In this document: positions 34,829-43,932 of the stretch, one piece after another
Layout of the letters: every line of letters starts with the position of its first letter
Numbering within the stretch: the stretch's first letter is position 1
Assembly: GCF_003991425.1 (NCBI RefSeq)
Contig: NZ_CP034346.1
Span: forward strand, 5,576,001 to 5,640,000
Source: Paenibacillus lutimineralis
GTDB lineage: Bacteria > Bacillota > Bacilli > Paenibacillales > Paenibacillaceae
Direction of reading: 5' to 3'
Length of the DNA: 64,000 nucleotides
The notes under the pieces: model-generated
Databases searched by the model: none
The model's input: only the letters and a program-made list of their open reading frames with translations
Told to the model about the DNA's origin: nothing
Translations under genes and position numbers: made by a program

Positions 34829-34868
34829 ACTTTTTCCTCCCCTTTTTTATCTCATTGTTCGGTTTTTG

Positions 34869-34882
34869 TGTAACCGCATACA
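34869..34882 (+). promoter_or_regulatory. Putative cre (CcpA) site
   Basis: TGTAACCGCATACA matches 13 of 14 positions of the consensus TGWAANCGNTNWCA. A weaker related sequence, TAAAACCGCGTTCA, lies at about 34966-34979. Both are upstream of the sugar-binding protein gene. Confidence 0.6.
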
Positions 34883-35112
34883 CAATTATAAATCCTATAC
34901 TCTCTGTGCATAAGGAGCCTGTGTTTGGGGAAAGTTCCACTATTTTTGGATTTTGGGCAAATTACATAAAACCGCGTTCACAAAGTATGGTTTTTGAATC
35001 CAAACTTACACGTTGGCTTCATTTTTTTCAAAACCTGATCAGTTCAAATTCAAAAAAGACACCATGGACCTCTCCCCTGGCATCTCTACAATCTGTATAT
35101 TTAACTGAGTCA

Positions 35113-35913
35113 CTATTGAATTTGGGCCTCCATTCCGTTCCTCATCGATCGATACCGCCCCGGACTCATTCCTTCATATTCTTTGAACAGTTTATTAAAA
35201 TAATTGACTCTCTGATAACCGCTACGGCAAGCGATCTCTGCGATAGGCAGATTCGTCTTCAGCAGCAATTCTTTCGCTTTCTGTAATTTCCTACGGGTGA
35301 CATATTCGCTAAAATTGATCTGGCATTGCTCCTTGAAAAGTGCGCTAAAATAACTCCCGTTCAGATGCACATGCCCGGCAACTTCCTGCAGACTTATCAC
35401 TTCATCTATATGTGTCTCTATATAGTGCATCGCCTGACGGACAGCTTCGCTTAATACGGCCTCTTCATCCCTGATAGCCATGAGTTGCGGATCAGCCGTC
35501 TTCCGCATGAAGATGAGATGTTCCTTCTCTTCCCCTGCCTTCAGAGCACCCTCTACGGATGCGATCAACTTCTCCCGGCCAACCGGCTTCAACAAGTAGT
35601 CCACCACGGACAAACGAAGCGCTTCCTGGGCATACTCGAACTGAGCATGACCTGATACAAAAATAACGGAAGGTTGACGCTGAATCCTTTTCGCCCTCAT
35701 CTGACTCACTAAAGCAAGGCCGCTGATTTCCGGCATACGAATGTCCGTAATCATCAGTTCTATAGGCGTCTCCTCGAGAATCTGCAGAGCGGCTCCCCCG
35801 TTGCTCGCCGTGAGGATTTCATATTGACCGGCTGCCCATACCCCGAGTATCTTCTTCATTCCTTCTCTCGATCTCGGTTCATCATCAACGATAAGAATCG
35901 TTCGGCTCCTCAT
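35113..35913 (-). CDS. Response regulator, REC plus AraC-type HTH, no adjacent kinase
   Basis: A 266-aa regulator, much shorter than the usual ~500 aa of YesN because the middle linker is almost absent. Receiver: TILIVDDEPRSREGM, Asp in MITDIRMPEISG, Lys in DYLLKPVGREK. AraC domain about residues 165-260 (LQEVAGHVHLNGSYFSALFK; IAEIACRSGYQRVNYFNKLF). GGGGG lies about 8 nt before the ATG. It precedes the sugar-importer operon in the same direction, so it is the likely regulator, but no sensor kinase gene lies next to it. Confidence 0.92.
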   Translation of the reverse strand: MRSRTILIVDDEPRSREGMKKILGVWAAGQYEILTASNGGAALQILEETPIELMITDIRMPEISGLALVSQMRAKRIQRQPSVIFVSGHAQFEYAQEALRLSVVDYLLKPVGREKLIASVEGALKAGEEKEHLIFMRKTADPQLMAIRDEEAVLSEAVRQAMHYIETHIDEVISLQEVAGHVHLNGSYFSALFKEQCQINFSEYVTRRKLQKAKELLLKTNLPIAEIACRSGYQRVNYFNKLFKEYEGMSPGRYRSMRNGMEAQIQ

Positions 35914-36248
35914 GGCATTCGCCCCCTCGGATACAAATTATTTCTCTTGCCCTGATTGCCTTTGGAAAATCCTTATAATGCAGCATCGATTATTTATTAT
36001 GTATTAGACATCCTAAGCTCCAAATAAAAACAGGGATAGCCCATTGATATTTACCATTAGGACCACCCCCAGTTGCTATCATTATTGTGTTATCATTTGC
36101 TTTAAGTACTTCCTTTTTATCATTGAACAAACACAAGATCAAGTTTAAATTTTTACTATTTCCTGTGCGATAATCTTCTGAAAATCTACACCAATTCTCC
36201 CCCTGGTTCTTCTTTCTTGCTGCCTTAATTTATTGGTCTTCTAGATAA
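35914..36248. other. Intergenic region without recognisable gene
   Basis: About 335 bp of AT-rich sequence. It should hold the promoter of the orphan response regulator; no ORF, RNA or repeat is recognised. Confidence 0.5.
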
Positions 36249-36289
36249 AATAAAGAGAGGCATCGGAAGGAATCTCCAATGCCTCTCTG
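36249..36289 (-). terminator. Intrinsic terminator after the alpha/beta hydrolase
   Basis: Minus-strand arms AGAGAGGCATTGGA / TCCGATGCCTCTCT followed by TTATTTTAT. Confidence 0.85.
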
Positions 36290-36333
36290 TGATTATTTAA
36301 GCTTGCTGTTTCTTAATTAAATCAACAAATGCA

Positions 36334-37371
36334 TCAATGAAGGATTGTAGCATTTAATACAAATGTATCGCACATCCATTCATAAAATTTTTCCTTCTCC
36401 TCAAAATTTGGATAATGAGCTGACTCTTCAAAAGAAATGAACCCCTTTTGGTCCGCCTCAATCTTATCAAAATACTTTTTTGCTGCATTAGATGAAGTCA
36501 TAGCGTCGTATTTACCCATTACAAAATAAAATGGTAACTCAAGTTTGGTAACGATCTTAGGTAGCGGCTTATCCAAGGTTTCTTTTACAAGTCGTTCTTG
36601 TGAATTAGCAACTCCATATGTATAGCGAATTGAATCTAATAAATTATATTCACGACTTAATAGTATATCGCCATCCGACATATTAATAAGTCTTGTAGCG
36701 CCGCCGTACTTATACACATAACCTCTTGGAGTCACTGCCTCTCCAGCATGTATTTTTTCAGCGATCCTCTCTAAGTACTTCACATCTTCTGTATTTCCGG
36801 CTTTTTTCGCTTCACTTATCGTATTATTCAAATTATCTATTTCACTTTCTTGCATATTACTCATCTGACCAACCCCAATATAGGCTTCATATTTTTCAGG
36901 AGCTTTATAAGCAGCCATTGTTCCTAAGTATGTGCCGTAAGAATGACCTATTAAGATCACTTTCTCTTTACCAAATCGTTTTGAAATATAATCCGTAAGT
37001 TCTAATAGATCATCTACAAGTACATCTGCCGTTAAGTTAGAATAATCCTCATTAAAATGATACGATTTGCCGCTTCCTCTTTGATCGTAATTAACGACCG
37101 TGAAATCCTTTTCTAATAAGTCCTCGTACTTGGCATAAGGAATTTCGGACACACTCGGTCCCCCATGTACATATATAATGACCGGGTTATTTTGATCACG
37201 ACCTCTAATCATGATTTGCTGTTTTGTGCCATTGATCTTCACCTGTTCTAAGACACTAATACTGTTATCCCCTTTTATATTCGAAGTCCATGTAGGCCTG
37301 AAAAGTGCGATTACCAGTATTATAATAATGAATACACCGACATATTTTATTAATCTCTTTAAGTTTCTCAT
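36334..37371 (-). CDS. Alpha/beta hydrolase, prolyl-iminopeptidase-like, membrane-anchored
   Basis: A 345-aa serine hydrolase. An N-terminal hydrophobic segment (about residues 9-25, VGVFIIIILVIALF) anchors or exports it. Oxyanion motif VHGGPS, DQRGSGKS, nucleophile elbow GHSYG (Ser about 145), acid near YDAMTS and His in ESAHYPNF complete the triad. HGGP and DQRGSG are typical of proline iminopeptidase relatives. GGAGGG lies 5 nt before the ATG. Downstream of a two-component system but behind a terminator. Confidence 0.9.
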   Translation of the reverse strand: MRNLKRLIKYVGVFIIIILVIALFRPTWTSNIKGDNSISVLEQVKINGTKQQIMIRGRDQNNPVIIYVHGGPSVSEIPYAKYEDLLEKDFTVVNYDQRGSGKSYHFNEDYSNLTADVLVDDLLELTDYISKRFGKEKVILIGHSYGTYLGTMAAYKAPEKYEAYIGVGQMSNMQESEIDNLNNTISEAKKAGNTEDVKYLERIAEKIHAGEAVTPRGYVYKYGGATRLINMSDGDILLSREYNLLDSIRYTYGVANSQERLVKETLDKPLPKIVTKLELPFYFVMGKYDAMTSSNAAKKYFDKIEADQKGFISFEESAHYPNFEEKEKFYEWMCDTFVLNATILH

Positions 37372-37483
37372 CTAATCCCTCCTCACCCAATACTCTACAA
37401 TTGAAAAGTAATCTACTGTAGTGCCGGTAAGTCATAAATAAAGAAGACAAATAATGACCTTTGGCTAAATAAGGGGCTGCAAT

Positions 37484-37526
37484 CAAAAAAGAATGCAAAC
37501 AAAGTCGATTTCACTTTGCTTACACT
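37484..37526 (-). terminator. Intrinsic terminator after the LuxR-type regulator
   Basis: Minus-strand arms GTAAGCAAAGT / ACTTTGTTTGCA around GAAATCG, then TTCTTTTTTG. Confidence 0.75.
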
Positions 37527-37533
37527 CTCTTAC

Positions 37534-38208
37534 TTAATATTTCTTATCTCCTATAAGACTCTCTTCCATAGCTTTAATAATCGCAGAAGATCTGTTTTTT
37601 ACATTTAATTTCGAATAAATGGTAGAAACATAATTTTTCACAGTTCCCAGGGATAGATACATTTTTTCTGAAATATCTCTATTGGACAATCCTTGGGTTA
37701 AACATCTTAGAACTTTTATCTCTTGATGATTCAAATCATATGGATGATTCATATAGCTAAGGTCCTGATCTGAGTTGGAGTTACTTAATTCTATCTGACC
37801 AAACACTTCTTTGGCTAATTGTTGAGGAATGAGGGAACCTCCGTGATACACTAGTTTAATTCCCTGAACTAAAAATTCTGGATCAACCGCCTTTAATATA
37901 TAACCCTCTGCACCAGCATTTAAGGCATTCAATACGTAAGTAACATCTTGAAAAGTAGTAAGTATGATCACTTTAATATTAGGCCAACGTTTTTTGATTT
38001 CTTCCGTAGCCTTTACCCCATCCATCACCGGCATTTGAATATCCATTAAAAGAACATCAAGGTTTTCCCTTTCACATAAAGCAATGGCCTCTTCTCCATT
38101 TTCCGCAGTTCCAACAATCTCAATGTCAGAAATATTTTCAATCACAATTTTCAAGCTTTTTCTTAAAATCTTTTGATCTTCAACGATTGCCGCTTTAATC
38201 ATGATCAT
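37534..38208 (-). CDS. NarL/FixJ-family response regulator (LiaR/DesR-like)
   Basis: A 224-aa regulator: receiver IKAAIVEDQKILRKSL with Asp in VLLMDIQMPVMDG and Lys in YILKAVDPEF, and a C-terminal LuxR HTH (LNHQEIKVLRCLTQGLSNRDISEKMYLSLGTVKNYVSTIYSKL pattern, about residues 155-215). Its start overlaps the kinase stop (TAATG). The pair forms one unit; its regulon is unknown, the nearby membrane-anchored hydrolase being one candidate. Confidence 0.94.
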   Translation of the reverse strand: MIMIKAAIVEDQKILRKSLKIVIENISDIEIVGTAENGEEAIALCERENLDVLLMDIQMPVMDGVKATEEIKKRWPNIKVIILTTFQDVTYVLNALNAGAEGYILKAVDPEFLVQGIKLVYHGGSLIPQQLAKEVFGQIELSNSNSDQDLSYMNHPYDLNHQEIKVLRCLTQGLSNRDISEKMYLSLGTVKNYVSTIYSKLNVKNRSSAIIKAMEESLIGDKKY

Positions 38209-39368
38209 TAAACTTCCTTTGCCATAGGTATGTTACACGTTATCTTCATGCCACTATTCAATTTAGAATCAAAGTTAACTGTACCTGCTAATGCCGATAT
38301 TCGATCTTTCATGGAGCGTAAGCCAAATCCTAAATTCAATTCGTCACAGCCGTTTCCATTATCTTCGATATGAACCATCAATTCTTCCTGTTTAAATGAA
38401 ATATTTACTTTAATGAAAGTGGCCTGACCATGTCTTTTTGCATTTGTAAGACCTTCTTGGATACAACGAATAATGGTAAACTTTACTCTTTCGCTGATTA
38501 TGACAGATTCCCCTTCGACATTTAGTTGTATATCTGTTGCCGTATGTTTCATAAAATCAGCAATCAGCTCTTTCACTGATTCAACAAGCGTTCGATGACT
38601 CGTCGGCGACATATGGTGAATTGTTTTTCTTACATCGTTCAATCCGTTTCGTGCTAAATCTGAAATCTCTTTTATGCTTTTTTCTGCTTCTTTTTTGTCT
38701 GCCTGATATATAAAAGGAAGTGCATCTAAACTTGTTATGACTGATGTGAAAATATGGCCCACTGTATCATGCAAATCTTGTGACACTCTATTTCTTTCTT
38801 CCTTAATCGTCAGTTCCTCAATCTTTTTTGAGTAATATTCCAGATCCTTATTCTTTGCCTCTATTGAGGCAATTAACTCTTTATTAGCTTTATTAACGAT
38901 GGTCACCCTACCTAAGCAAAACCCAATCCCATAGAAAATAACTGTGTCAATAAAAATGGCAAAGAAATCCTTACTAATGAAGAGGCTTCCAGCCCAAGTA
39001 CCAACTACTAAGATAGGTCCTAACCAAATTAATGGCTTAGCTTGACAAGCATAGGCAACTGTAAGGATAGGCACGAGTAGAAAGCTATAAGTCACTGTTA
39101 TTTCATACTGGCTTGATAAGTAAATAAACAGAGAACCCGTTAACAACACCTCAGCCATTAAATAATATTGGAACTTTATAAACCGAGGCCGATAAAATAG
39201 ATGGGGTATTAAATAAGAACAAGCAGCCCATAAAAGTATGATCCACTTTTCTGAACGAGTCGAACTAACGAATATCGCGTAGCCATTAAATATAAACCAT
39301 ACCGTACGCATGAGAAATAGAAAATAGTCGGGCCAATGCCATTTCCTTTGATCGATAATTGCGTTCAT
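38208..39368 (-). CDS. NarL-type sensor histidine kinase (HisKA_3)
   Basis: A 386-aa kinase with an array of about five to six membrane helices in the N-terminal half, a coiled segment, HisKA_3 with RNRVSQDLHDTVGHIF (phospho-His), and an ATPase with IQEGLTNAKRHGQA and EDNGNGCDELNLGFGLRSM. ATG at 39368 has GGAGGAG 4 nt upstream; a longer frame to 39437 lacks such a site. The LiaS/DesK-like architecture points to envelope or membrane sensing. Confidence 0.93.
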   Translation of the reverse strand: MNAIIDQRKWHWPDYFLFLMRTVWFIFNGYAIFVSSTRSEKWIILLWAACSYLIPHLFYRPRFIKFQYYLMAEVLLTGSLFIYLSSQYEITVTYSFLLVPILTVAYACQAKPLIWLGPILVVGTWAGSLFISKDFFAIFIDTVIFYGIGFCLGRVTIVNKANKELIASIEAKNKDLEYYSKKIEELTIKEERNRVSQDLHDTVGHIFTSVITSLDALPFIYQADKKEAEKSIKEISDLARNGLNDVRKTIHHMSPTSHRTLVESVKELIADFMKHTATDIQLNVEGESVIISERVKFTIIRCIQEGLTNAKRHGQATFIKVNISFKQEELMVHIEDNGNGCDELNLGFGLRSMKDRISALAGTVNFDSKLNSGMKITCNIPMAKEV

Positions 39369-39452
39369 TCTTCTCCTCCATCTTCGGTGTCTATTAGTCC
39401 AATTAAAGGATATAACTTTGTTTAAGGATTTGTCCATACTTTAGATTAGAAG

Positions 39453-39491
39453 AAGAAACACCCCTCTAGATTATCGTCATCTAGTGGGGTG
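39453..39491 (-). terminator. Intrinsic terminator after hcp
   Basis: Minus-strand arms CACCCCACTAGAT / ATCTAGAGGGGTG followed by TTTCTTCTTC. Confidence 0.8.
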
Positions 39492-39539
39492 AGGCTATTT
39501 CAGATTTAATTAGATGGGCTATTAATTTAGGGGGGCGCT

Positions 39540-40832
39540 CTACGACAGTGCCAACATTGCGTTCATATCCTCTTCAGCGGTAGTGATCAACTTCAATCCA
39601 AACATCTCTACCAGCACATCAAGCACTCCCGGCGAGATAAATTCGGGCGGCTTTGGTCCGATGCGAATGTCCTGAATGCCGAGGCTGAACAGACCCAGTA
39701 GAATGGCGACCGCTTTTTGCTCAAACCAAGACAGCACGATGCTGACGGGCAGCTCATTTACGGTACAGCCAAAAGCATCAGCTAGGGCCAAAGCAATTTT
39801 CACGGTCGAACCCGAATTATTACATTGCCCAAGGTCAATATAACGCGGAATGCCTGTGTCTCCTACGGTACCATAATCTACATCATTAAAGCGGAATTTG
39901 CCACAAGATGTAGTTAAAATAACAGTGTCGTTCGGCAAGGAAGTCGCCAACTCGCGGTAATAATTCCCGCCTGTACCCGGTGCGTCGCAGCCTGCAATGA
40001 CGAAAAAGCGGCGGATATGTCCGTCTTTGACGGCTTGAATAATCTCAGGAGCGAGTCCGATCACGGTTTCGTGGTGGTATCCGGTCGTGAGCACCTGCTC
40101 AGATTCTATATTTGCCGCAGGTAGTGATAAAGCACGCTCAATCAGCGGAGAGAAATCATTATCCATAATCTTCGTGACACCTTCTAGCCCCGCTACATCA
40201 TAAGAGAAGAAGCGATCCGCATATGTGCCTTTAATCGGCATCACACAGTTCGTTGTAGCGAGAATTGCACCGGGGAACCGCTCGAACAGTCTACGCTGAT
40301 CATACCAGGCCTTGCCGATATTGCCTTTTAGATGTCCGTACTTCTTAAGCTCCGGATAACCGTGAGCAGGCAGCATTTCCGAGTGGGTATATATATTAAT
40401 GCCCTTCCCCTCTGTCTGCCGCAGCAGTTCCTCCAGTGCGTACAAATTATGTCCTGTCACTACAATACATTGACCTTCAATTTTATTCTGACTGACTGTT
40501 ATCGGCTGCGGGATGCCAAAGCGATCTGTATGCGCGCGATCCAGCACGTCCATGATCCGTACCGCCGCATTTCCAACCTTCATCGCCATCTCCAGATGCT
40601 CCTGCGTATTAAAGTTAGAATTGGTCAAGGTCATGTACAAGGCTTCGTGAGTAATTCGATCCACCTCGGGATCGCTATAACCCAGCTGTCTAGCATGCGT
40701 CGCATAGGCTGCAATCCCTTTTAATGCAAAAATCATCGTATCTTGCAAGCTCGCTATAGTTTCATTTTTGCCGCATACCCCAACAACTGTACATCCACCA
40801 TCCGGTGTCTGTTCACACTGATAACAAAACAT
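39540..40832 (-). CDS. hcp: Hybrid-cluster protein, class III (hydroxylamine reductase family)
   Basis: A 430-aa iron-sulfur-oxygen enzyme linked to nitric oxide and hydroxylamine metabolism. The N-terminal cubane ligands are C3-x2-C6-x7-C14-x5-C20. Hybrid-cluster residues appear around VVTGHNLYALEE, TTNCVMP, IAGCDAPGTGG, LTTSCGKFRF and LGQCNNSG. The short length, about 110 residues below class I/II proteins, indicates class III, which lacks the second helical bundle. ATG at 40832 has GGGGG 8 nt upstream. Fnr-type site upstream. Confidence 0.94.
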   Translation of the reverse strand: MFCYQCEQTPDGGCTVVGVCGKNETIASLQDTMIFALKGIAAYATHARQLGYSDPEVDRITHEALYMTLTNSNFNTQEHLEMAMKVGNAAVRIMDVLDRAHTDRFGIPQPITVSQNKIEGQCIVVTGHNLYALEELLRQTEGKGINIYTHSEMLPAHGYPELKKYGHLKGNIGKAWYDQRRLFERFPGAILATTNCVMPIKGTYADRFFSYDVAGLEGVTKIMDNDFSPLIERALSLPAANIESEQVLTTGYHHETVIGLAPEIIQAVKDGHIRRFFVIAGCDAPGTGGNYYRELATSLPNDTVILTTSCGKFRFNDVDYGTVGDTGIPRYIDLGQCNNSGSTVKIALALADAFGCTVNELPVSIVLSWFEQKAVAILLGLFSLGIQDIRIGPKPPEFISPGVLDVLVEMFGLKLITTAEEDMNAMLALS

Positions 40833-40900
40833 ATCGTTAACCCCCATAAATGAGATGATAGATCGTTATCATCAACGTAACAAAACCAAAAAAATCCATG

Positions 40901-40916
40901 TGTGATTGCACTCACA
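40901..40916 (-). promoter_or_regulatory. Fnr/Crp-type operator upstream of hcp
   Basis: TGTGA-TTGCAC-TCACA is a perfect TGTGA-N6-TCACA dyad centred about 76 nt before the hcp start codon. In Bacillus this is the Fnr consensus; spacing would suit class II activation with a weak -10 near 40874-40879. Confidence 0.72.
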
Positions 40917-41081
40917 TTCTTTATTTCGAGTTCTTGAACTATATGCTGATCTGCAAAGCCGGTTACGAGCCTCCTGTCCTGTAATGGTTCGAAAGTGCCG
41001 GGAAGAATCCAATATTAAATACTATCGGGAATTGAATTAATCCTGTTCCACAAATACGCAATAACTTAGTTCTGAGCACTA

Positions 41082-41120
41082 AATTAAGACGACAGCCAAT
41101 TACCGGCTGTCGTCTTAATT
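41082..41120. terminator. Orphan perfect hairpin in the hcp/M60 gap
   Basis: Sixteen-base perfect arms AATTAAGACGACAGCC / GGCTGTCGTCTTAATT, then GCTTTT on the plus strand. No plus-strand gene ends nearby, so it may end an unannotated short transcript. The rest of the 585-bp gap 40833-41417 shows nothing else beyond the Fnr site and an AT-rich promoter zone before the M60 gene. Confidence 0.55.
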
Positions 41121-41417
41121 GCTTTTGGATAAAAAGGTTAACTTTACCTGCCCGTTAGCTTAGAGGCTCTGACCCATCTGTAAAAGTCGTCCTATTCATA
41201 TCGATCTGTCGCATAGCCTCGGTTGCATCAAAATCGCTACGTAAAAAAACCACAGCTTATATTATGATTTTCCTTTTATTATTTAAATAAGAATAAAAAT
41301 GGTATTTGCTCAGTAGAGATATTGAGCAGTCTGAAATTCATTTAATACCTATCAAGATGGATATGCCCGCATTTAAATGCCGGCTATACATAAATTAATT
41401 TATTTTAGGAGGATTTG

Positions 41418-43850
41418 ATGAGAAACCTTAAGAAGTCGCTTCAAATTTTAACTCTAATGGTGGTAACCGCAGTTGCAGTACCTGTCTCGCCATCCTGGGC
41501 TCTAGCCCAAACTTCAGAGGCAGCCATCATACTGACAGAGGAAGCCACTACACCACCTGAGGGAGCCATCACACCTACAGAGGAAGCCACTACACCACCT
41601 GAGGAAGCCATCACACCTACAGAGGAAGCCACTACACCACCTGAGGAAGCCATCACACCTACAGAGGAAGCCACTACACCACCTGAGGAAGCCATCACAC
41701 CTACAGAGGAAGCCACTACACCACCTGAGGAAGCCATCACACCTACAGAGGAAGCCATTACGCAGCAAAGGAATCTTGTTGTACAGCGGAATTTTGAAGT
41801 AAAAGCTCTTGGAGATATATGGGCGGAAGGCGCGCGAGAGCGTAGAGCGGCGGGATATGCAGATGCTCGAAAAATATTTCAGCCAACAGGTCTATATGCA
41901 GCAGCTAATGAACAAATTGTGATTGAAGTCTCAGGTGACAAACCAATTACAGCGATTATTGGGACACATCGTCATGATAACGAGTGGGCGATTAGGTATC
42001 CATTACAAGCAGGTACAAACACTATTTCCTCACCCAATGGCGGTTTGTTGTCTTTTGATAACAGCAACAATGAAGGCAGTATTAATGTAACTGTAGTGAG
42101 TGGGGGGAGTCCTGTTCCATTCTTTGTATTAGGCAAGAATACAAAAGCGGATTGGCAGGCAATGATGAGTGCTTATCCTAATGCACCTTCTGTTGTTCTT
42201 CAATCAGAAAAAGCCCTCTTAGTCTTTACTTATGCTTCTGCTCGAGACCATATCTTGAATCAAGACCCAGTTCCTGTTTTACAGACTTATGATACGTTTA
42301 TTGGAGCACAGGATAACATTTCTGGACTATCAAATTCTGATGCTGATCCTAGACATCGGTTAGATAAGCATCTAATTGGCGTTATTGAACAACCAAACTA
42401 CACAGGCGGAGCGTATGCATATGCAAGTTGGGATGGGGCAATTATGCCTACAAGTACCGGAGCAAATGCGGATGCTTTAGACCTTACTAGAATGGGTTGG
42501 GGGCAGTATCATGAGGCAGGTCATTTGAGACAACAAGGACCTTGGACTTGGGGTGAGATGACTGAGGTAACAGTAAATCTATATTCTCTAGCCGCTAAGA
42601 AGGTTCTTAAACCTACGGAGCCTGCAAGGTCACAAGGCGAGTACTTAGCTGCTTTCACGTTTGTAGATCAGCCAACCAAGAATTTTTCAGACTCTAATTC
42701 AAAATTAGAAATGTTGTGGCAGCTTAATCTTGCATTTGGGGATAACTTCTATCCAGCGTTACATCGATTATATCGTGAGTTAGCACAAGCAGATCTGCCA
42801 ACTACAGATGATCAGAAAAAGCAGGCATTTATTCTAAACACTTCAAAAGTAGCTCAATATGACTTGACGCCTTTCTTTGATAAATGGGGTTTACCTGCAA
42901 CAAATGAAACAAAAAACAAGATTAATGCATTGAATTTACCTCTTCTAACTGCACCAATTTGGTTTGGTTCGGAGTATAACAACATTAAACCGACAGATGG
43001 AATGGATAAGGTAAAAGGTATTATTGGGGTAACAGCAAATAGCCAAGAGACTTCAAGTGCTTATGATGCCGCAATAAATGCATTTGATGGAGATACAAAT
43101 ACTATCTGGCACAGTGCATGGAATAAACAAAATCAGTTCCCTTTCAATATTACAGCAAAGTACGCAAATCCGCTAACTTTTAACAAGTTGACATATTTAC
43201 CACGTCAAAGCCAAGAAAATGGTATTATTACAAATTATAAAATCCTAACTAGTCTTGATGGGGTAACGTTCACTGAGGTTGCAACAGGCACTTGGGCAAA
43301 GAACAGCACAGAAAAGACAGTAACTTTCACACCTACTCTTGCTAAATATGTTCGACTTGAAGTACCTCAAGGTGGTGGAACAAATGGTTTTGCATCTGCA
43401 AGTGAGATTAAAATCTTTGAAACACCACAACCTGTTACAACGTATCTCAGCGATATTGATTGGTTTTCTGCCACAACTGGTTGGGGAACAATCCAAAAAG
43501 ATCTTAGTGTTGATGGAAATACACTTAAGTTAAATGACAAGACCTATACAAAAGGTTTGGGCACACATGCTAACAGTGAAATTGTCTACAAATTGAATGG
43601 GCAGTACACATCCTTTGCCGCGCTAGTTGGGGTAGATAGTGAAGTAGGTTCTGTAGGTACTGTGGAGTTCCAAGTTGTTGTAGACAATCAAGTTGTATTC
43701 TCTAGTGGTGTAATGAATAAAAATATAGAGGCAAAAGAGGTAAACGTTAATCTTACTGGAAAGAATGAGCTGAAACTTATTGTAACAGATGGTGGAGATG
43801 GTATAAATAGTGACCATGCCGATTGGGTAAATGCTCGTCTTCTCAAATAG
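41418..43850 (+). CDS. Secreted M60-family metallopeptidase with F5/8C and NPCBM domains
   Basis: An 810-aa exported protein. Signal peptide about residues 1-32; Thr/Pro/Glu-rich stalk of five 14-residue repeats (about 42-111); M60/enhancin peptidase with HEAGH at 365-369 and downstream Glu in GEMTEV; F5/8-type C carbohydrate-binding domain about 530-670; NPCBM domain about 675-810. M60 peptidases with such lectin modules cleave mucin-like glycoproteins. GGAGG lies 5 nt before the ATG at 41418. Its base composition is more AT-rich than most neighbours, consistent with transfer. Terminator follows. Confidence 0.92.
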   Translation: MRNLKKSLQILTLMVVTAVAVPVSPSWALAQTSEAAIILTEEATTPPEGAITPTEEATTPPEEAITPTEEATTPPEEAITPTEEATTPPEEAITPTEEATTPPEEAITPTEEAITQQRNLVVQRNFEVKALGDIWAEGARERRAAGYADARKIFQPTGLYAAANEQIVIEVSGDKPITAIIGTHRHDNEWAIRYPLQAGTNTISSPNGGLLSFDNSNNEGSINVTVVSGGSPVPFFVLGKNTKADWQAMMSAYPNAPSVVLQSEKALLVFTYASARDHILNQDPVPVLQTYDTFIGAQDNISGLSNSDADPRHRLDKHLIGVIEQPNYTGGAYAYASWDGAIMPTSTGANADALDLTRMGWGQYHEAGHLRQQGPWTWGEMTEVTVNLYSLAAKKVLKPTEPARSQGEYLAAFTFVDQPTKNFSDSNSKLEMLWQLNLAFGDNFYPALHRLYRELAQADLPTTDDQKKQAFILNTSKVAQYDLTPFFDKWGLPATNETKNKINALNLPLLTAPIWFGSEYNNIKPTDGMDKVKGIIGVTANSQETSSAYDAAINAFDGDTNTIWHSAWNKQNQFPFNITAKYANPLTFNKLTYLPRQSQENGIITNYKILTSLDGVTFTEVATGTWAKNSTEKTVTFTPTLAKYVRLEVPQGGGTNGFASASEIKIFETPQPVTTYLSDIDWFSATTGWGTIQKDLSVDGNTLKLNDKTYTKGLGTHANSEIVYKLNGQYTSFAALVGVDSEVGSVGTVEFQVVVDNQVVFSSGVMNKNIEAKEVNVNLTGKNELKLIVTDGGDGINSDHADWVNARLLK
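41541..41750 (+). repeat. Five tandem 42-bp coding repeats
   Basis: GAAGCCACTACACCACC recurs exactly at 41541, 41583, 41625, 41667 and 41709. Each unit encodes the 14-residue block EEATTPPEEAITPT (first copy has G for one E). Near-identity at DNA level indicates recent slippage or recombination. Confidence 0.95.
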
Positions 43851-43871
43851 TATTGAAGGTTAATGCACGTC

Positions 43872-43916
43872 AATAGCCCTTACCTTGTTATCAAGATGAG
43901 GGCTATTTTCTTTTTA
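43872..43916 (+). terminator. Intrinsic terminator after the M60 gene
   Basis: Arms AATAGCCCT / AGGGCTATT followed by TTCTTTTT. Confidence 0.8.
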
Positions 43917-43932
43917 ATCGGCCTTAAATGCG

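Noticed and set aside
37265..37498. Minus-strand 77-codon frame overlapping the hydrolase start
   Set aside because: It overlaps the hydrolase 5' end in another frame and the terminator after the LuxR-type regulator; no ribosome binding site.
41441..41768. Antisense open frames over the M60 repeats (Val/Ser/Gly-rich and Cys/Arg-rich products)
   Set aside because: They are open only because the 42-bp repeat has no stop in those frames; no start signals.
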